Shown piece by piece: positions 1 to 5,587 of a stretch of DNA of 6,891 nt. The notes under the pieces were generated by a model. That model searched no databases. It worked only from the letters and a program-made list of their open reading frames with translations, and was not told the DNA's origin. The stretch comes from Candidatus Krumholzibacteriia bacterium. GTDB taxonomy: Bacteria; Krumholzibacteriota; Krumholzibacteria; WVZY01; JAKEHA01. The translations under genes were made by a program, and so were the position numbers. How positions within the stretch are numbered: position 1 is the first letter of the stretch; the number at the start of each line of letters is the position of its first letter. The DNA lies in contig JAOTVO010000139.1 of assembly GCA_029863355.1 (NCBI GenBank), positions 1 through 6,891 on the forward strand, written 5' to 3'.

Positions 1-456
1 CTCGCCGACCCGGGCGGCATGGCGCTGGAGCACAACTGGGCCCCGCTCGAGCAGCGCGGCGGCATCTACCTGTTCCTGCGCTACCTGGGCGATCGCTTCG
101 GCAACGCGATCTACAAGTCGATCCTGCAGAGCAAGTGCGTGGCGCGCCCGTGCATCGAGGCCATCACGGGCGAGGACTTCTACCAGACCGTCGCCGATTT
201 CCTGGCCACGCTCTACCTGAGCGGCAAGGGGATCAACACGACGAACAAGTACAACTACCAGTCGATCAACCTGAACAACTTCACCTCCGTGCCCGTCGCC
301 TCGCACGACGTGGGGGACCCCGCTGTGAACGGCACGGTGTGGCGCGCGGGCGGCGACTTCCATCTCTTCGCGAACCCCACGACGAGCACGGGGCGGTTCG
401 TCTTCAACGCGTCCGTCAACGCGCGGCTGCGCGCCGTGATCGTGCGGACGCAGTAG
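1..456 (+). CDS. C-terminal part of a secreted M30/hyicolysin-like metallopeptidase-type protein (5' truncated)
   Basis: The reading frame is open from base 1 and ends at TAG 454-456, so only the last 151 residues are seen and the true start lies upstream. The Met codon at 19 is internal. Visible residues 19-56 have the pattern of the helical region downstream of the zinc site in M30-like peptidases: GGIYLFLRYLGDRFG, then a short segment ending EAITG, then a helix ending LATLYLSGKG. The remaining ~75 residues are rich in Asn, Thr, Val and Phe and look like a small beta domain (WRAGGDFHLFANP, then alternating hydrophobics to the C-terminus), common in exported proteins. Cys46 and Cys51 could form a disulfide. 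The HExxH zinc motif is not in the window, so peptidase activity cannot be confirmed. The lipoprotein gene follows 8 bases later and is probably co-transcribed. Family assignment is from remembered sequence style and is moderate; an exported protein is the safer part of the call. Confidence 0.6.
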   Translation, partial: LADPGGMALEHNWAPLEQRGGIYLFLRYLGDRFGNAIYKSILQSKCVARPCIEAITGEDFYQTVADFLATLYLSGKGINTTNKYNYQSINLNNFTSVPVASHDVGDPAVNGTVWRAGGDFHLFANPTTSTGRFVFNASVNARLRAVIVRTQ

Positions 457-460
457 GAGG
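455..460 (+). promoter_or_regulatory. Strong ribosome binding site of the lipoprotein gene
   Basis: A perfect AGGAGG overlaps the stop codon of the upstream gene. It lies 4 bases before the first ATG (465) and 7 before the second, adjacent ATG (468). The spacing slightly favours 468, and the resulting proteins differ by one Met only. Overlap with the upstream stop suggests coupled translation of the two exported proteins. Confidence 0.8.
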
Positions 461-464
461 AAAC

Positions 465-1052
465 ATGATGCACACGAACGTGCGTGCTTCGTTGGGTCTG
501 CTCGCCGCCGCGCTGATCGCGCTGGCCGGCTGCGGGCCCAAGGTGTCCGTCGAGGAAGTGGACGGCAAGGTCACCGGAGACCTCGTGCACGTCGAGGGCG
601 AGCTCCAGCTGCGCGGCAACATGCCGCAGCCCGAGCTGATCCTCGTCACCGCCGGCGCGGGGCAGCAGATTCGCATCACCTCCGACGAGTTGCGCGACGA
701 GCTGCGCAGCCTCGCCGGCATGCCCATCGCCATCGAGGGTGAGCTCAAGCGCAAGTCCGACGACCTTCCCCGCGTCGAGGCCAAGCGCTACCAGCTCTTG
801 CGCCTGGCTACGGGCGAGCAACCCCTCGTGGGCACGCTCTCCCTCGAGGAGGGCGAGTGCGTCCTCTCCGCAAGCGACGGCAACCGCTACTGGATCCGCG
901 GCGACCTCACCGGCGTCATCCGCGACTATGGCGGCGCCAAGATATGGGTCGTCGGCTCCAAGGGCGACGCCGCCGACGCGAGCCAGCCCAGAGGCACGGT
1001 CGCTTACTGGGTGACGGGCTACGGCGTGCTGGTGGAGGCGCCGGAAAGATAA
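465..1052 (+). CDS. Small lipoprotein with two related beta-rich halves
   Basis: The predicted product is 195 residues. The N-terminus is a typical lipoprotein signal: Arg7, a hydrophobic stretch at 9-21 and the lipobox ALAGC with the lipidated Cys at 23, followed by Gly-Pro-Lys. There is no Asp at +2, so outer-membrane sorting is plausible if Lol rules hold here. The mature part reads as two similar units of about 65-70 residues (about 43-112 and 121-190). Each runs: short Gly-Leu strand, a variable turn, a hydrophobic strand, an I-R or W-I-R strand, a helix-like stretch, then G-x-x-I-x-V-x-G-like strand, a polar loop and a final V-x-x-Y-x-L-L-like strand. That arrangement resembles duplicated OB-fold modules, but this is inference. 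I do not recognise a named family. The start is set by the AGGAGG at 455-460; a longer open frame upstream of 465 merely overlaps the preceding gene. Its lipid would be completed by an Lnt such as the one encoded at 4016-5572. Confidence 0.85.
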   Translation: MMHTNVRASLGLLAAALIALAGCGPKVSVEEVDGKVTGDLVHVEGELQLRGNMPQPELILVTAGAGQQIRITSDELRDELRSLAGMPIAIEGELKRKSDDLPRVEAKRYQLLRLATGEQPLVGTLSLEEGECVLSASDGNRYWIRGDLTGVIRDYGGAKIWVVGSKGDAADASQPRGTVAYWVTGYGVLVEAPER

Positions 1053-1060
1053 CCGCACGC

Positions 1061-1084
1061 GTCGACGTGTCGACAGGCCGACAG
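1061..1084. repeat. Three imperfect 8-bp tandem units after the lipoprotein gene
   Basis: The three consecutive units are GTCGACGT (1061-1068), GTCGACAG (1069-1076) and GCCGACAG (1077-1084). The first two contain the palindrome GTCGAC. They begin 8 bases after the lipoprotein stop. This could be a protein-binding site or chance in GC-rich DNA; no function can be assigned. Confidence 0.4.
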
Positions 1085-1173
1085 GCGCCGGGATTCCGCA
1101 ATAGACGGGATATTCCTTCCACGCCCGTAACTTCCCAGGCGTAGCGTGCTGTGTTCTGGCGTGCGCGCTCGCT

Positions 1174-1187
1174 GTCGAAAGTTCGAC
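1174..1187. promoter_or_regulatory. Perfect 14-bp operator-like palindrome
   Basis: The sequence is GTCGAA, a 2-base spacer AG, then TTCGAC, two exactly complementary 6-base arms. It sits in the non-coding gap about 150 bases upstream of the start of the sigma-54 activator gene, a usual place for an operator or an upstream activator site. It does not match LexA boxes or other operators I can name. The stem does not extend further, and no T-run follows, so a terminator is unlikely. Confidence 0.35.
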
Positions 1188-1339
1188 GTCTCGAGTCAGT
1201 GCCTCGCTCAACTCCCACCTCGTCCCTGTGTTGCGCCGCTATCGTGGCTTCCTCTCCGCGGCATGCCCCTTGCGCATCGGGCGAGCGCCGAAGCGACGAA
1301 CGAATCGAACGCACAGCCAACCGCACCAGCACGAAACCG

Positions 1340-2338
1340 ATGACCCCACCGCATCGTTTCGATCCTCCCATCGTCGGATCCTCTGTGGCCGCGCAGCGGC
1401 TGCGCGAGCTGGTGCTCACGCTCGCGCTCAGCGAGGTGAGCGTGCTCATCACGGGTGACAGCGGAGTGGGCAAGGAGGTGCTGGCGCGCAACCTGCACCG
1501 CTTCAGCCGGCGGAAGTCGCGGCCGTTCGTGTCGATCAACTGCGCGGCGCTGGCACCGGGCACGCTGGAGAGCGAGCTCTTCGGGCACGACCGAGGCGCC
1601 TTCACGGGCGCGGTGCGCGCGCACGCGGGGCTCTTCGAGCAGGCCAGCGGTGGGACGATCTTCCTGGACGAGATCGGCGAGATCCCGCCCGCCATCCAGG
1701 CCAAGCTGCTGCGCGTGCTGCAGGATGGGGAAGTGCGGCGCATGGGCGAGGGCACGGTGCGGCGCGTCGACGTGCGGCTGCTCTCGGCCACCAATGCCGA
1801 CCTGCCCACGCTGGTGCGCGAGGGTGGATTCCGCAAGGACCTCTTCTACCGCATTAACGTCATCGAGGCGCGCATCCCATCGCTGCGACACCGCCCCGAG
1901 GACATCCTCGAGATCCTCGCCTGGTTCTTCGAGCGGCGCGGCGTGCAGGCACCGGAGGTCTCGCCCGAGGCGAGCCGGCTGCTCAAGCGCTACGCGTGGC
2001 CGGGAAACATCCGCGAGCTGGAGAACGAGCTGGAGCGTCTCGTCGTCATGCACGGCACGCCCGCGCGCATCACGGCGGACATGTTCTCGCCGCGCGTCGT
2101 GGAGGACGCCGTCGGCCTCACCATCGACCACGGTTTGCTCTACCAGTCGCCGCTGCCCGAGGCGGTGAGCCACCTGGAGGAGAGCCTGCTCAAGCGGGCG
2201 CTCGTCCACGCCAACTGGAACAAGTCGCTCTCGGCGCGGCGGCTGGGGCTCTCGCGTTCGGGGCTGAACAAGAAGATGAAGCGCTACGGCATCAACCGCG
2301 ACGACCTGGGGCCGGAGGCGGAGGAGACCGGGTCTTAG
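1340..2338 (+). CDS. Orphan sigma-54-dependent transcriptional activator (PspF-like architecture)
   Basis: The 332-residue product is an AAA+ bacterial enhancer-binding protein that would use ATP hydrolysis to open promoters held by sigma-54 RNA polymerase. Visible motifs are Walker A GDSGVGKE (39-46), the sigma-54-contacting loop GAFTGA (86-91), Walker B GGTIFLDE (104-111), sensor I around ATN (150-152), the arginine-finger segment FRKDLFYRINV (164-174), and the WPGNIRELEN linker. A Fis-type helix-turn-helix lies at about 278-316. There is no receiver, GAF, PAS or FHA domain before the AAA+ module, so length and layout resemble PspF (about 325 residues). Such proteins are usually controlled by a partner protein or by expression level. 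The ATG at 1340 is preferred because it lies just before the conserved IVGSS segment and codon bias changes there; no clear Shine-Dalgarno precedes it, so the start is less certain than the function. Its target promoters are unknown. Confidence 0.92.
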   Translation: MTPPHRFDPPIVGSSVAAQRLRELVLTLALSEVSVLITGDSGVGKEVLARNLHRFSRRKSRPFVSINCAALAPGTLESELFGHDRGAFTGAVRAHAGLFEQASGGTIFLDEIGEIPPAIQAKLLRVLQDGEVRRMGEGTVRRVDVRLLSATNADLPTLVREGGFRKDLFYRINVIEARIPSLRHRPEDILEILAWFFERRGVQAPEVSPEASRLLKRYAWPGNIRELENELERLVVMHGTPARITADMFSPRVVEDAVGLTIDHGLLYQSPLPEAVSHLEESLLKRALVHANWNKSLSARRLGLSRSGLNKKMKRYGINRDDLGPEAEETGS

Positions 2339-2349
2339 CGCCCGTGCGA

Positions 2350-2874
2350 CTAGCGGTAGAGCTCCTTGATGCGGCCCCACGTCGTCTGCTCGACGGGCGT
2401 CGGGGCCACGATGTGGACGAGAATGGGAACGCGAGACTTGCCTCCCACGTCGTCGATGACCTCGGCGTAAAACATGTGGCTGCCGGCCGTGAAGGTCTGT
2501 GGGGACGTGCACACGGTGGCAGTGGGGAACGGCGTGAACGCCATGCCCCACGCGTCGTCGTCGTCGGGATCGCCGATGTCCCATCCCGTGCGATAGCCTT
2601 CCACCACACCACCGTATTGGCTCGCGTCCGCCGTCAGGCAGAAACTGATCGGCGTTCCGGGTCCGACGTCGACTTCGGTGACCGGAGTGGTGGTACTGGT
2701 CGCGACGATCGGATCGATCAGGTCCCCCGTAACCTCCAGCGTCGGCCCGGATGTCGGGGCCGTTAACTCGACGGGCCGCTGGGGCGAGGATGAGTCGTGA
2801 CCGAGTGTAGTGACGGCCGGGAATCCGACGGCGAGAATGAGCGCGAGGCATTGGGTGGCAAAGCGCGGCGTCAT
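2350..2874 (-). CDS. Secreted beta-domain protein with a W-G-R-I-K-x-L-Y-R tail
   Basis: The 174-residue product has a signal peptide (MTPR, then a hydrophobic core to about residue 20, with probable cleavage between 20 and 26), so it is exported. Residues 33-64 are Thr/Pro/Ser-rich and low in complexity. Residues 68-156 look like one Ig/PKD-like beta domain: TPISFCLTADA, then GYRTGWDIGDPDDDDAWG with an acidic loop at 102-107, then FTAGSHMFYAEVIDD and a final strand RVPILVHIV. Cys79 and Cys122 could form a disulfide. The last residues, TTWGRIKELYR, form a short basic-aromatic tail. I cannot name the family. The layout, a Y/W-rich D-x-D-D strand followed by G-x-H-x-F-x-V-E-V-D, resembles beta domains in large surface proteins. 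The start is supported by AGGAGG 5 bases upstream and a promoter at 2910-2939. It converges on the activator gene, with 11 bases between stops. Confidence 0.75.
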   Translation of the reverse strand: MTPRFATQCLALILAVGFPAVTTLGHDSSSPQRPVELTAPTSGPTLEVTGDLIDPIVATSTTTPVTEVDVGPGTPISFCLTADASQYGGVVEGYRTGWDIGDPDDDDAWGMAFTPFPTATVCTSPQTFTAGSHMFYAEVIDDVGGKSRVPILVHIVAPTPVEQTTWGRIKELYR

Positions 2875-2879
2875 GGCGT

Positions 2880-2885
2880 CCTCCT
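2880..2885 (-). promoter_or_regulatory. Ribosome binding site of the secreted protein gene
   Basis: CCTCCT on the + strand reads AGGAGG on the - strand. It is 5 bases from the ATG at 2874-2872, which fixes that start. Confidence 0.8.
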
Positions 2886-2909
2886 AGCTGATTGCGGGGG
2901 GATTACGAG

Positions 2910-2939
2910 AGCATACCTGTCGCGTCCGGGTCTCGTCAA
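2910..2939 (-). promoter_or_regulatory. Sigma-70-type promoter for the secreted protein gene
   Basis: On the - strand there is a -35 box TTGACG (2939-2934), an 18-base spacer and a -10 box TATGCT (2915-2910). They match the TTGACA and TATAAT consensus at 5/6 and 4/6. Transcription would begin near 2903, giving a leader of about 30 bases that contains the AGGAGG. This is a good match in DNA this GC-rich. The assignment rests on sequence only. Confidence 0.55.
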
Positions 2940-2965
2940 TGCGCCGGAATCGACCGACAAACCGC

Positions 2966-2995
2966 GTGACAGCACCCCCGCCTTTCCGCTAATCT
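2966..2995 (+). promoter_or_regulatory. Candidate promoter giving a leaderless mRNA for the oxidoreductase-lnt pair
   Basis: There is a -35-like GTGACA (2966-2971, 5/6 to TTGACA), an 18-base spacer and a -10-like TAATCT (2990-2995, with the key TAnnnT bases). The -10 ends only 7 bases before the ATG at 3003, so transcription would start at or next to the A of the start codon. No Shine-Dalgarno is present between them. It lies back to back with the divergent promoter at 2910-2939. Confidence 0.4.
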
Positions 2996-3002
2996 CCCGC
3001 CC

Positions 3003-4019
3003 ATGGCTGCCAAGAAGGTCAGAATCGCGGTGGTGGGCGCGGGACACGTCGCACAGGTCGCGCACATTCCCGCCTACAAGCGCAATCCCAAGGCCGAGCT
3101 GGTCGCGGTCGTGGACGAAGACCCGGTGAAGGCGCGGCGCATCAAGGAGCAGCACGGCTTCGGGGAGTGGTACGAGGACATCGCCGACATGCTCAAGAGC
3201 GCCGACGTCGACGCGGTGGACATCTGCACGCCCAACTACCTGCACGCGCCCATGGCCATCGCGGCGCTGCGCTCGGGGCGCGACGTCCTCTGCGAGAAGC
3301 CGCTGGCACGCACGCTGGCGGAGGCGGAGCAGATGGTGGCGGCGGCGGAGAAGCACGGGCGCATCCTCATGGTGGCGTACCACAACCGCTACCGCGACGA
3401 CGTCGCCGCGCTGGCCAACTTGGTCAGGGCCAAGGAACTGGGCGACGTGCAGATCATCAAGGCGGGTTGGCTGCGGCGCGCCGGCGAGTGGGAGGACCGC
3501 TCGTGGCTCCTGGAGATGCACAAGGCGGGCGGCGGCGCGCTGCTCGACCTTGGCGCGCCACTCATGGATCTGGCCATCTACCTCGCCAACGTGAAGAAGC
3601 CCACGGCGGTGACGTGCAGCACCTTCGGCAAGAAGGGCAAGGGCGGGGTGGAGGAGTCGGCCTGCGCCATGGTGCGCTTCGCGGGCGGCGCGTGCCTGAT
3701 GCTGGAGGTCAACTGGAACCTGCGCGAGCCGCGCGACGTGATCTACCTGCACATCTACGGAAGTCGGGGCGCGGCCATCCTGAACCCGCTGCAGATCCAC
3801 AAGTCGGTCCAGGGCGTGCTCGTCAACGTCACCCCGGCGATCGAGAAGAAGAACTTCTTCCAGCAGGGCTACCAGCACGAGATCGACCACTTCATCGAGT
3901 GCGTGCAGAAGGAAAAGGAGCCGACGACCTCGGGCAAGGACGCACTCAAGGCGCTACGCATCCTCGACGCCATGTACGCCTCGGCCGCCAGCGGGCACGA
4001 GAGCTCCCTCACCCAATGA
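3003..4019 (+). CDS. Gfo/Idh/MocA-family NAD(P)-dependent oxidoreductase
   Basis: The 338-residue product has the normal length and two-domain plan of this family, which oxidises or reduces sugars, cyclitols or nucleotide sugars in the cytoplasm. The N-terminal Rossmann fold shows VVGAGHVAQ (residues 10-18, GxGxxA type). Asp38 at the end of the second strand usually favours NAD over NADP. DICTPNYLHAP lies at 73-83 and CEKPLA at 97-102, with Lys99 the conserved lysine. The C-terminal domain begins at about 130 and contains GGGALLDLGAPLMDL (176-190). In many relatives that segment reads D-x-G-x-H-x-x-D; here Pro186 takes the histidine position. The substrate cannot be read from sequence. The start is clear because the Rossmann motif follows at the usual distance, though no Shine-Dalgarno is visible. 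Its TGA overlaps the ATG of lnt (ATGA), so a shared mRNA is very likely and an envelope-sugar role is possible, but not shown. Confidence 0.9.
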   Translation: MAAKKVRIAVVGAGHVAQVAHIPAYKRNPKAELVAVVDEDPVKARRIKEQHGFGEWYEDIADMLKSADVDAVDICTPNYLHAPMAIAALRSGRDVLCEKPLARTLAEAEQMVAAAEKHGRILMVAYHNRYRDDVAALANLVRAKELGDVQIIKAGWLRRAGEWEDRSWLLEMHKAGGGALLDLGAPLMDLAIYLANVKKPTAVTCSTFGKKGKGGVEESACAMVRFAGGACLMLEVNWNLREPRDVIYLHIYGSRGAAILNPLQIHKSVQGVLVNVTPAIEKKNFFQQGYQHEIDHFIECVQKEKEPTTSGKDALKALRILDAMYASAASGHESSLTQ

Positions 4020-5572
4020 AGTCCTTTCTCGCGCGGCTCTTTCCGAGCGCGCCACTCGTCTTTCCCGCCATCCTCTCCGGTATCGTCGTGACGCTCTCGT
4101 TCCCGCGCGCGTCGGCGGGGCTGCTGAGTTTCGTAGCGCTGGTGCCGCTCTTCGCCGCGGTGGCGCGCGTGCGCCCGGGGCGCCGCGACGCCTTCAAGGC
4201 CGGCTTTCTCTTCGGGATGGCGTGCTACCTCACCATGCTGTGGTGGATCGTGAAGCTCATCCCGTCGGCGGACGTGACCATTCCGTGGCTCATGACGCCG
4301 GCGCTGATCGCGCTGGTGCTTTACCTTGCCGTCTACCCGGCCTTCTTCCTGCTGGTGACGGGTGCGCTGGCGCGCTACCGCACCGGCGCGTTCGTGGTCA
4401 TGGCACCCGCGCTGTGGGCGCTCTTCGAGGTCGCACGCAACCGCGGCGAGCTGGCCTTCCCCTGGGGATCGCTGGGCTACGCGCTCTCGGACTATCCCGT
4501 GCTGGCGCAGTCGGCGTCGGCCTTCGGCGTGCCGGGACTCTCGTTTCTCGTGGTGACGGTGAATGCGCTGGTGGCGGGGGCGTTCGGGGTGCGCGGCGCG
4601 CGCGCGCGCGCGCTGTGCGCCGGGCTGGCGGCGCTCGTGGTGACGGGCATGGCGCTCCACGGCCGCGCGGCGATGCGCGCGGCGGGCGAGGCGGAAGCGG
4701 CCGCGCCCAAGCTGCGCATATCGATCGTGCAGCCCAACGTCGACCTGGCGGTCAAGTGGAAGCCCGAGTTCAAGGACTCGACGCTGCGCCTCCAGGAGCG
4801 CCTCGCGCGCGAGGCGGCGGCCGTCGGCGCGGAGCTGGTGGTCTTCCCGGAGACGGCTGTGCCGGCGTACATCGACCGCGATCCCCAGTTCAAGCCGGGC
4901 CTGGCGCGAGTGGCGCGCGAGCTGGGAGTGCCGATCTACATCGGCTTTCTCGACTACCGCTACGACGGCCCCAAGGAAGCGCTCAACATCTACAACTCTT
5001 CCGGCCTCTTCGAGCCGGCCGGACGCCTGCAGCGCTACGACAAGACCCACCTCTTGCCCTTCGGCGAGTCGCTCCCGCTCGCGTCGCGCCTACGCTGGCT
5101 GCGCAAGATCGATTTCGGCCAGGCCAACTTCCAGCCCGGCCCGCGGCGCGCGCCCCTCGACGCCGGCGCCGCGCGGCTCACGCCGCTCATCTGCTTCGAG
5201 TCCGTGTTCCCGTACCTATGCGCGCGCGGCGTGCGCGAGGGCACGCAGATCCTCGTCAACATCACCAACGACGGTTGGTTCGGCGACACGCCCGGCCCCT
5301 ACCAGCACGCGCAGATGGCCATCCTGCGCGCCGTCGAGTTCCGCCGTCCGCTCGTGCGCAGCGCCAACTCCGGCGTGTCGATGGTGGTCTCGCCCACCGG
5401 CGAGGTCGTCGCCCACCTGGGCCTCTACCAGGAGGGGATCATCACCACCGACGTGCCGCTCCTCGACACACGCACGTTCTACGCACGCTTCGGCGACTGG
5501 CCGCTGATTCTGTTCTCGGTGCTCCTGGTCGGCGCGGGCGCGCTCTGGGCGCGACGGCGCGAGGCGGGCTGA
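4016..5572 (+). CDS. lnt: Apolipoprotein N-acyltransferase
   Basis: The 518-residue product is an inner-membrane enzyme that transfers an acyl chain from phospholipid to the free amino group of the lipidated cysteine of apolipoproteins, the last maturation step in diderm bacteria. Length matches E. coli Lnt (512). Several hydrophobic segments fill residues 12-215, including LTMLWWIVKL (72-81) and LAFPWGSLGY (146-155), typical of the family. A nitrilase-like periplasmic domain spans about 231-480, and a final membrane helix lies at about 495-512. The catalytic triad is present: Glu279 (FPET), Lys343 (YDKTHLLPFGE) and Cys393 (ICFES). Glu351 and Glu395, matching further conserved acids, are present too. 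ITNDGWFGDTPGP and RSANSG are also family segments. The ATG overlaps the TGA of the oxidoreductase and has no Shine-Dalgarno of its own, implying reinitiation. An 18-base alternating GC run lies in the coding sequence at 4596-4613. Confidence 0.96.
   Translation: MKSFLARLFPSAPLVFPAILSGIVVTLSFPRASAGLLSFVALVPLFAAVARVRPGRRDAFKAGFLFGMACYLTMLWWIVKLIPSADVTIPWLMTPALIALVLYLAVYPAFFLLVTGALARYRTGAFVVMAPALWALFEVARNRGELAFPWGSLGYALSDYPVLAQSASAFGVPGLSFLVVTVNALVAGAFGVRGARARALCAGLAALVVTGMALHGRAAMRAAGEAEAAAPKLRISIVQPNVDLAVKWKPEFKDSTLRLQERLAREAAAVGAELVVFPETAVPAYIDRDPQFKPGLARVARELGVPIYIGFLDYRYDGPKEALNIYNSSGLFEPAGRLQRYDKTHLLPFGESLPLASRLRWLRKIDFGQANFQPGPRRAPLDAGAARLTPLICFESVFPYLCARGVREGTQILVNITNDGWFGDTPGPYQHAQMAILRAVEFRRPLVRSANSGVSMVVSPTGEVVAHLGLYQEGIITTDVPLLDTRTFYARFGDWPLILFSVLLVGAGALWARRREAG
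4596..4613 (+). repeat. (GC)9 dinucleotide run inside lnt
   Basis: Eighteen bases of strictly alternating G and C encode part of the Ala-Arg repeats (about residues 194-199) between two membrane segments of Lnt. Such runs can slip or adopt Z-DNA. Loss or gain of one unit would shift the frame before the catalytic domain. As read here the frame is intact. Confidence 0.7.
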
Positions 5573-5587
5573 CCCGCTACGCCCGCC
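5563..5587. terminator. Possible bidirectional hairpin over the lnt/OPT convergent stops
   Basis: Arms GGCGGGC (5563-5569) and GCCCGCC (5581-5587) pair perfectly over an 11-base loop. An alternative smaller hairpin, GCGGG-CTGA-CCCGC (5564-5577), shares the left arm. Both stop codons lie within or beside the structure. There is no T-run on either side, so intrinsic termination is doubtful; it may instead limit read-through or protect 3' ends. Confidence 0.3.

Larger units (their letters stand above)
1053..1339. other. Non-coding gap ahead of the sigma-54 activator
   Basis: This 287-base stretch is open in the frame of the downstream gene back to a GTG at 1151. However, third-position bases there are often A or T, unlike the strongly G/C third positions from 1340 onward, and the encoded residues match no part of the activator family. 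I therefore treat it as intergenic. It contains an 8-bp repeat cluster at 1061-1084 and a perfect palindrome at 1174-1187. I see no convincing sigma-70 or sigma-54 promoter and no U-tract terminator in it. Confidence 0.6.

Noticed and set aside
1158..1173. TGGC...CGC sequence upstream of the activator considered as a sigma-54 promoter
   Set aside because: The GG to GC spacing is one base too long, and sigma-54 promoters do not tolerate that well.
1151..1339. N-terminal extension of the activator from a GTG at 1151
   Set aside because: Third positions there are not G/C-biased, the residues match no regulatory domain, and the conserved family sequence starts just after the ATG at 1340.
1551..1565. 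Sigma-54-like -24/-12 pattern (TGGCAC with GC ten bases after GG)
   Set aside because: It lies inside the activator coding sequence, in a conserved codon context, and lacks the TT before the -12 GC, so chance is the better explanation.
2339..2349. Terminator between the convergent activator and secreted-protein genes
   Set aside because: The 11 bases between the stops and the adjoining sequence contain no inverted repeat or T-run.
1208..2851. Long open frame of 547 codons on the - strand opposite the sigma-54 activator and in the same strand as the secreted gene
   Set aside because: It is the mirror of the activator's G/C third-position bias. Its product is rich in Arg, His and Asp with no recognisable motif, while the + strand frame carries a complete AAA+ domain.
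2871..3890. 339-codon open frame on the - strand opposite the oxidoreductase
   Set aside because: It is an antisense shadow in GC-rich DNA; the + strand frame has clear Rossmann and family motifs over the same bases.
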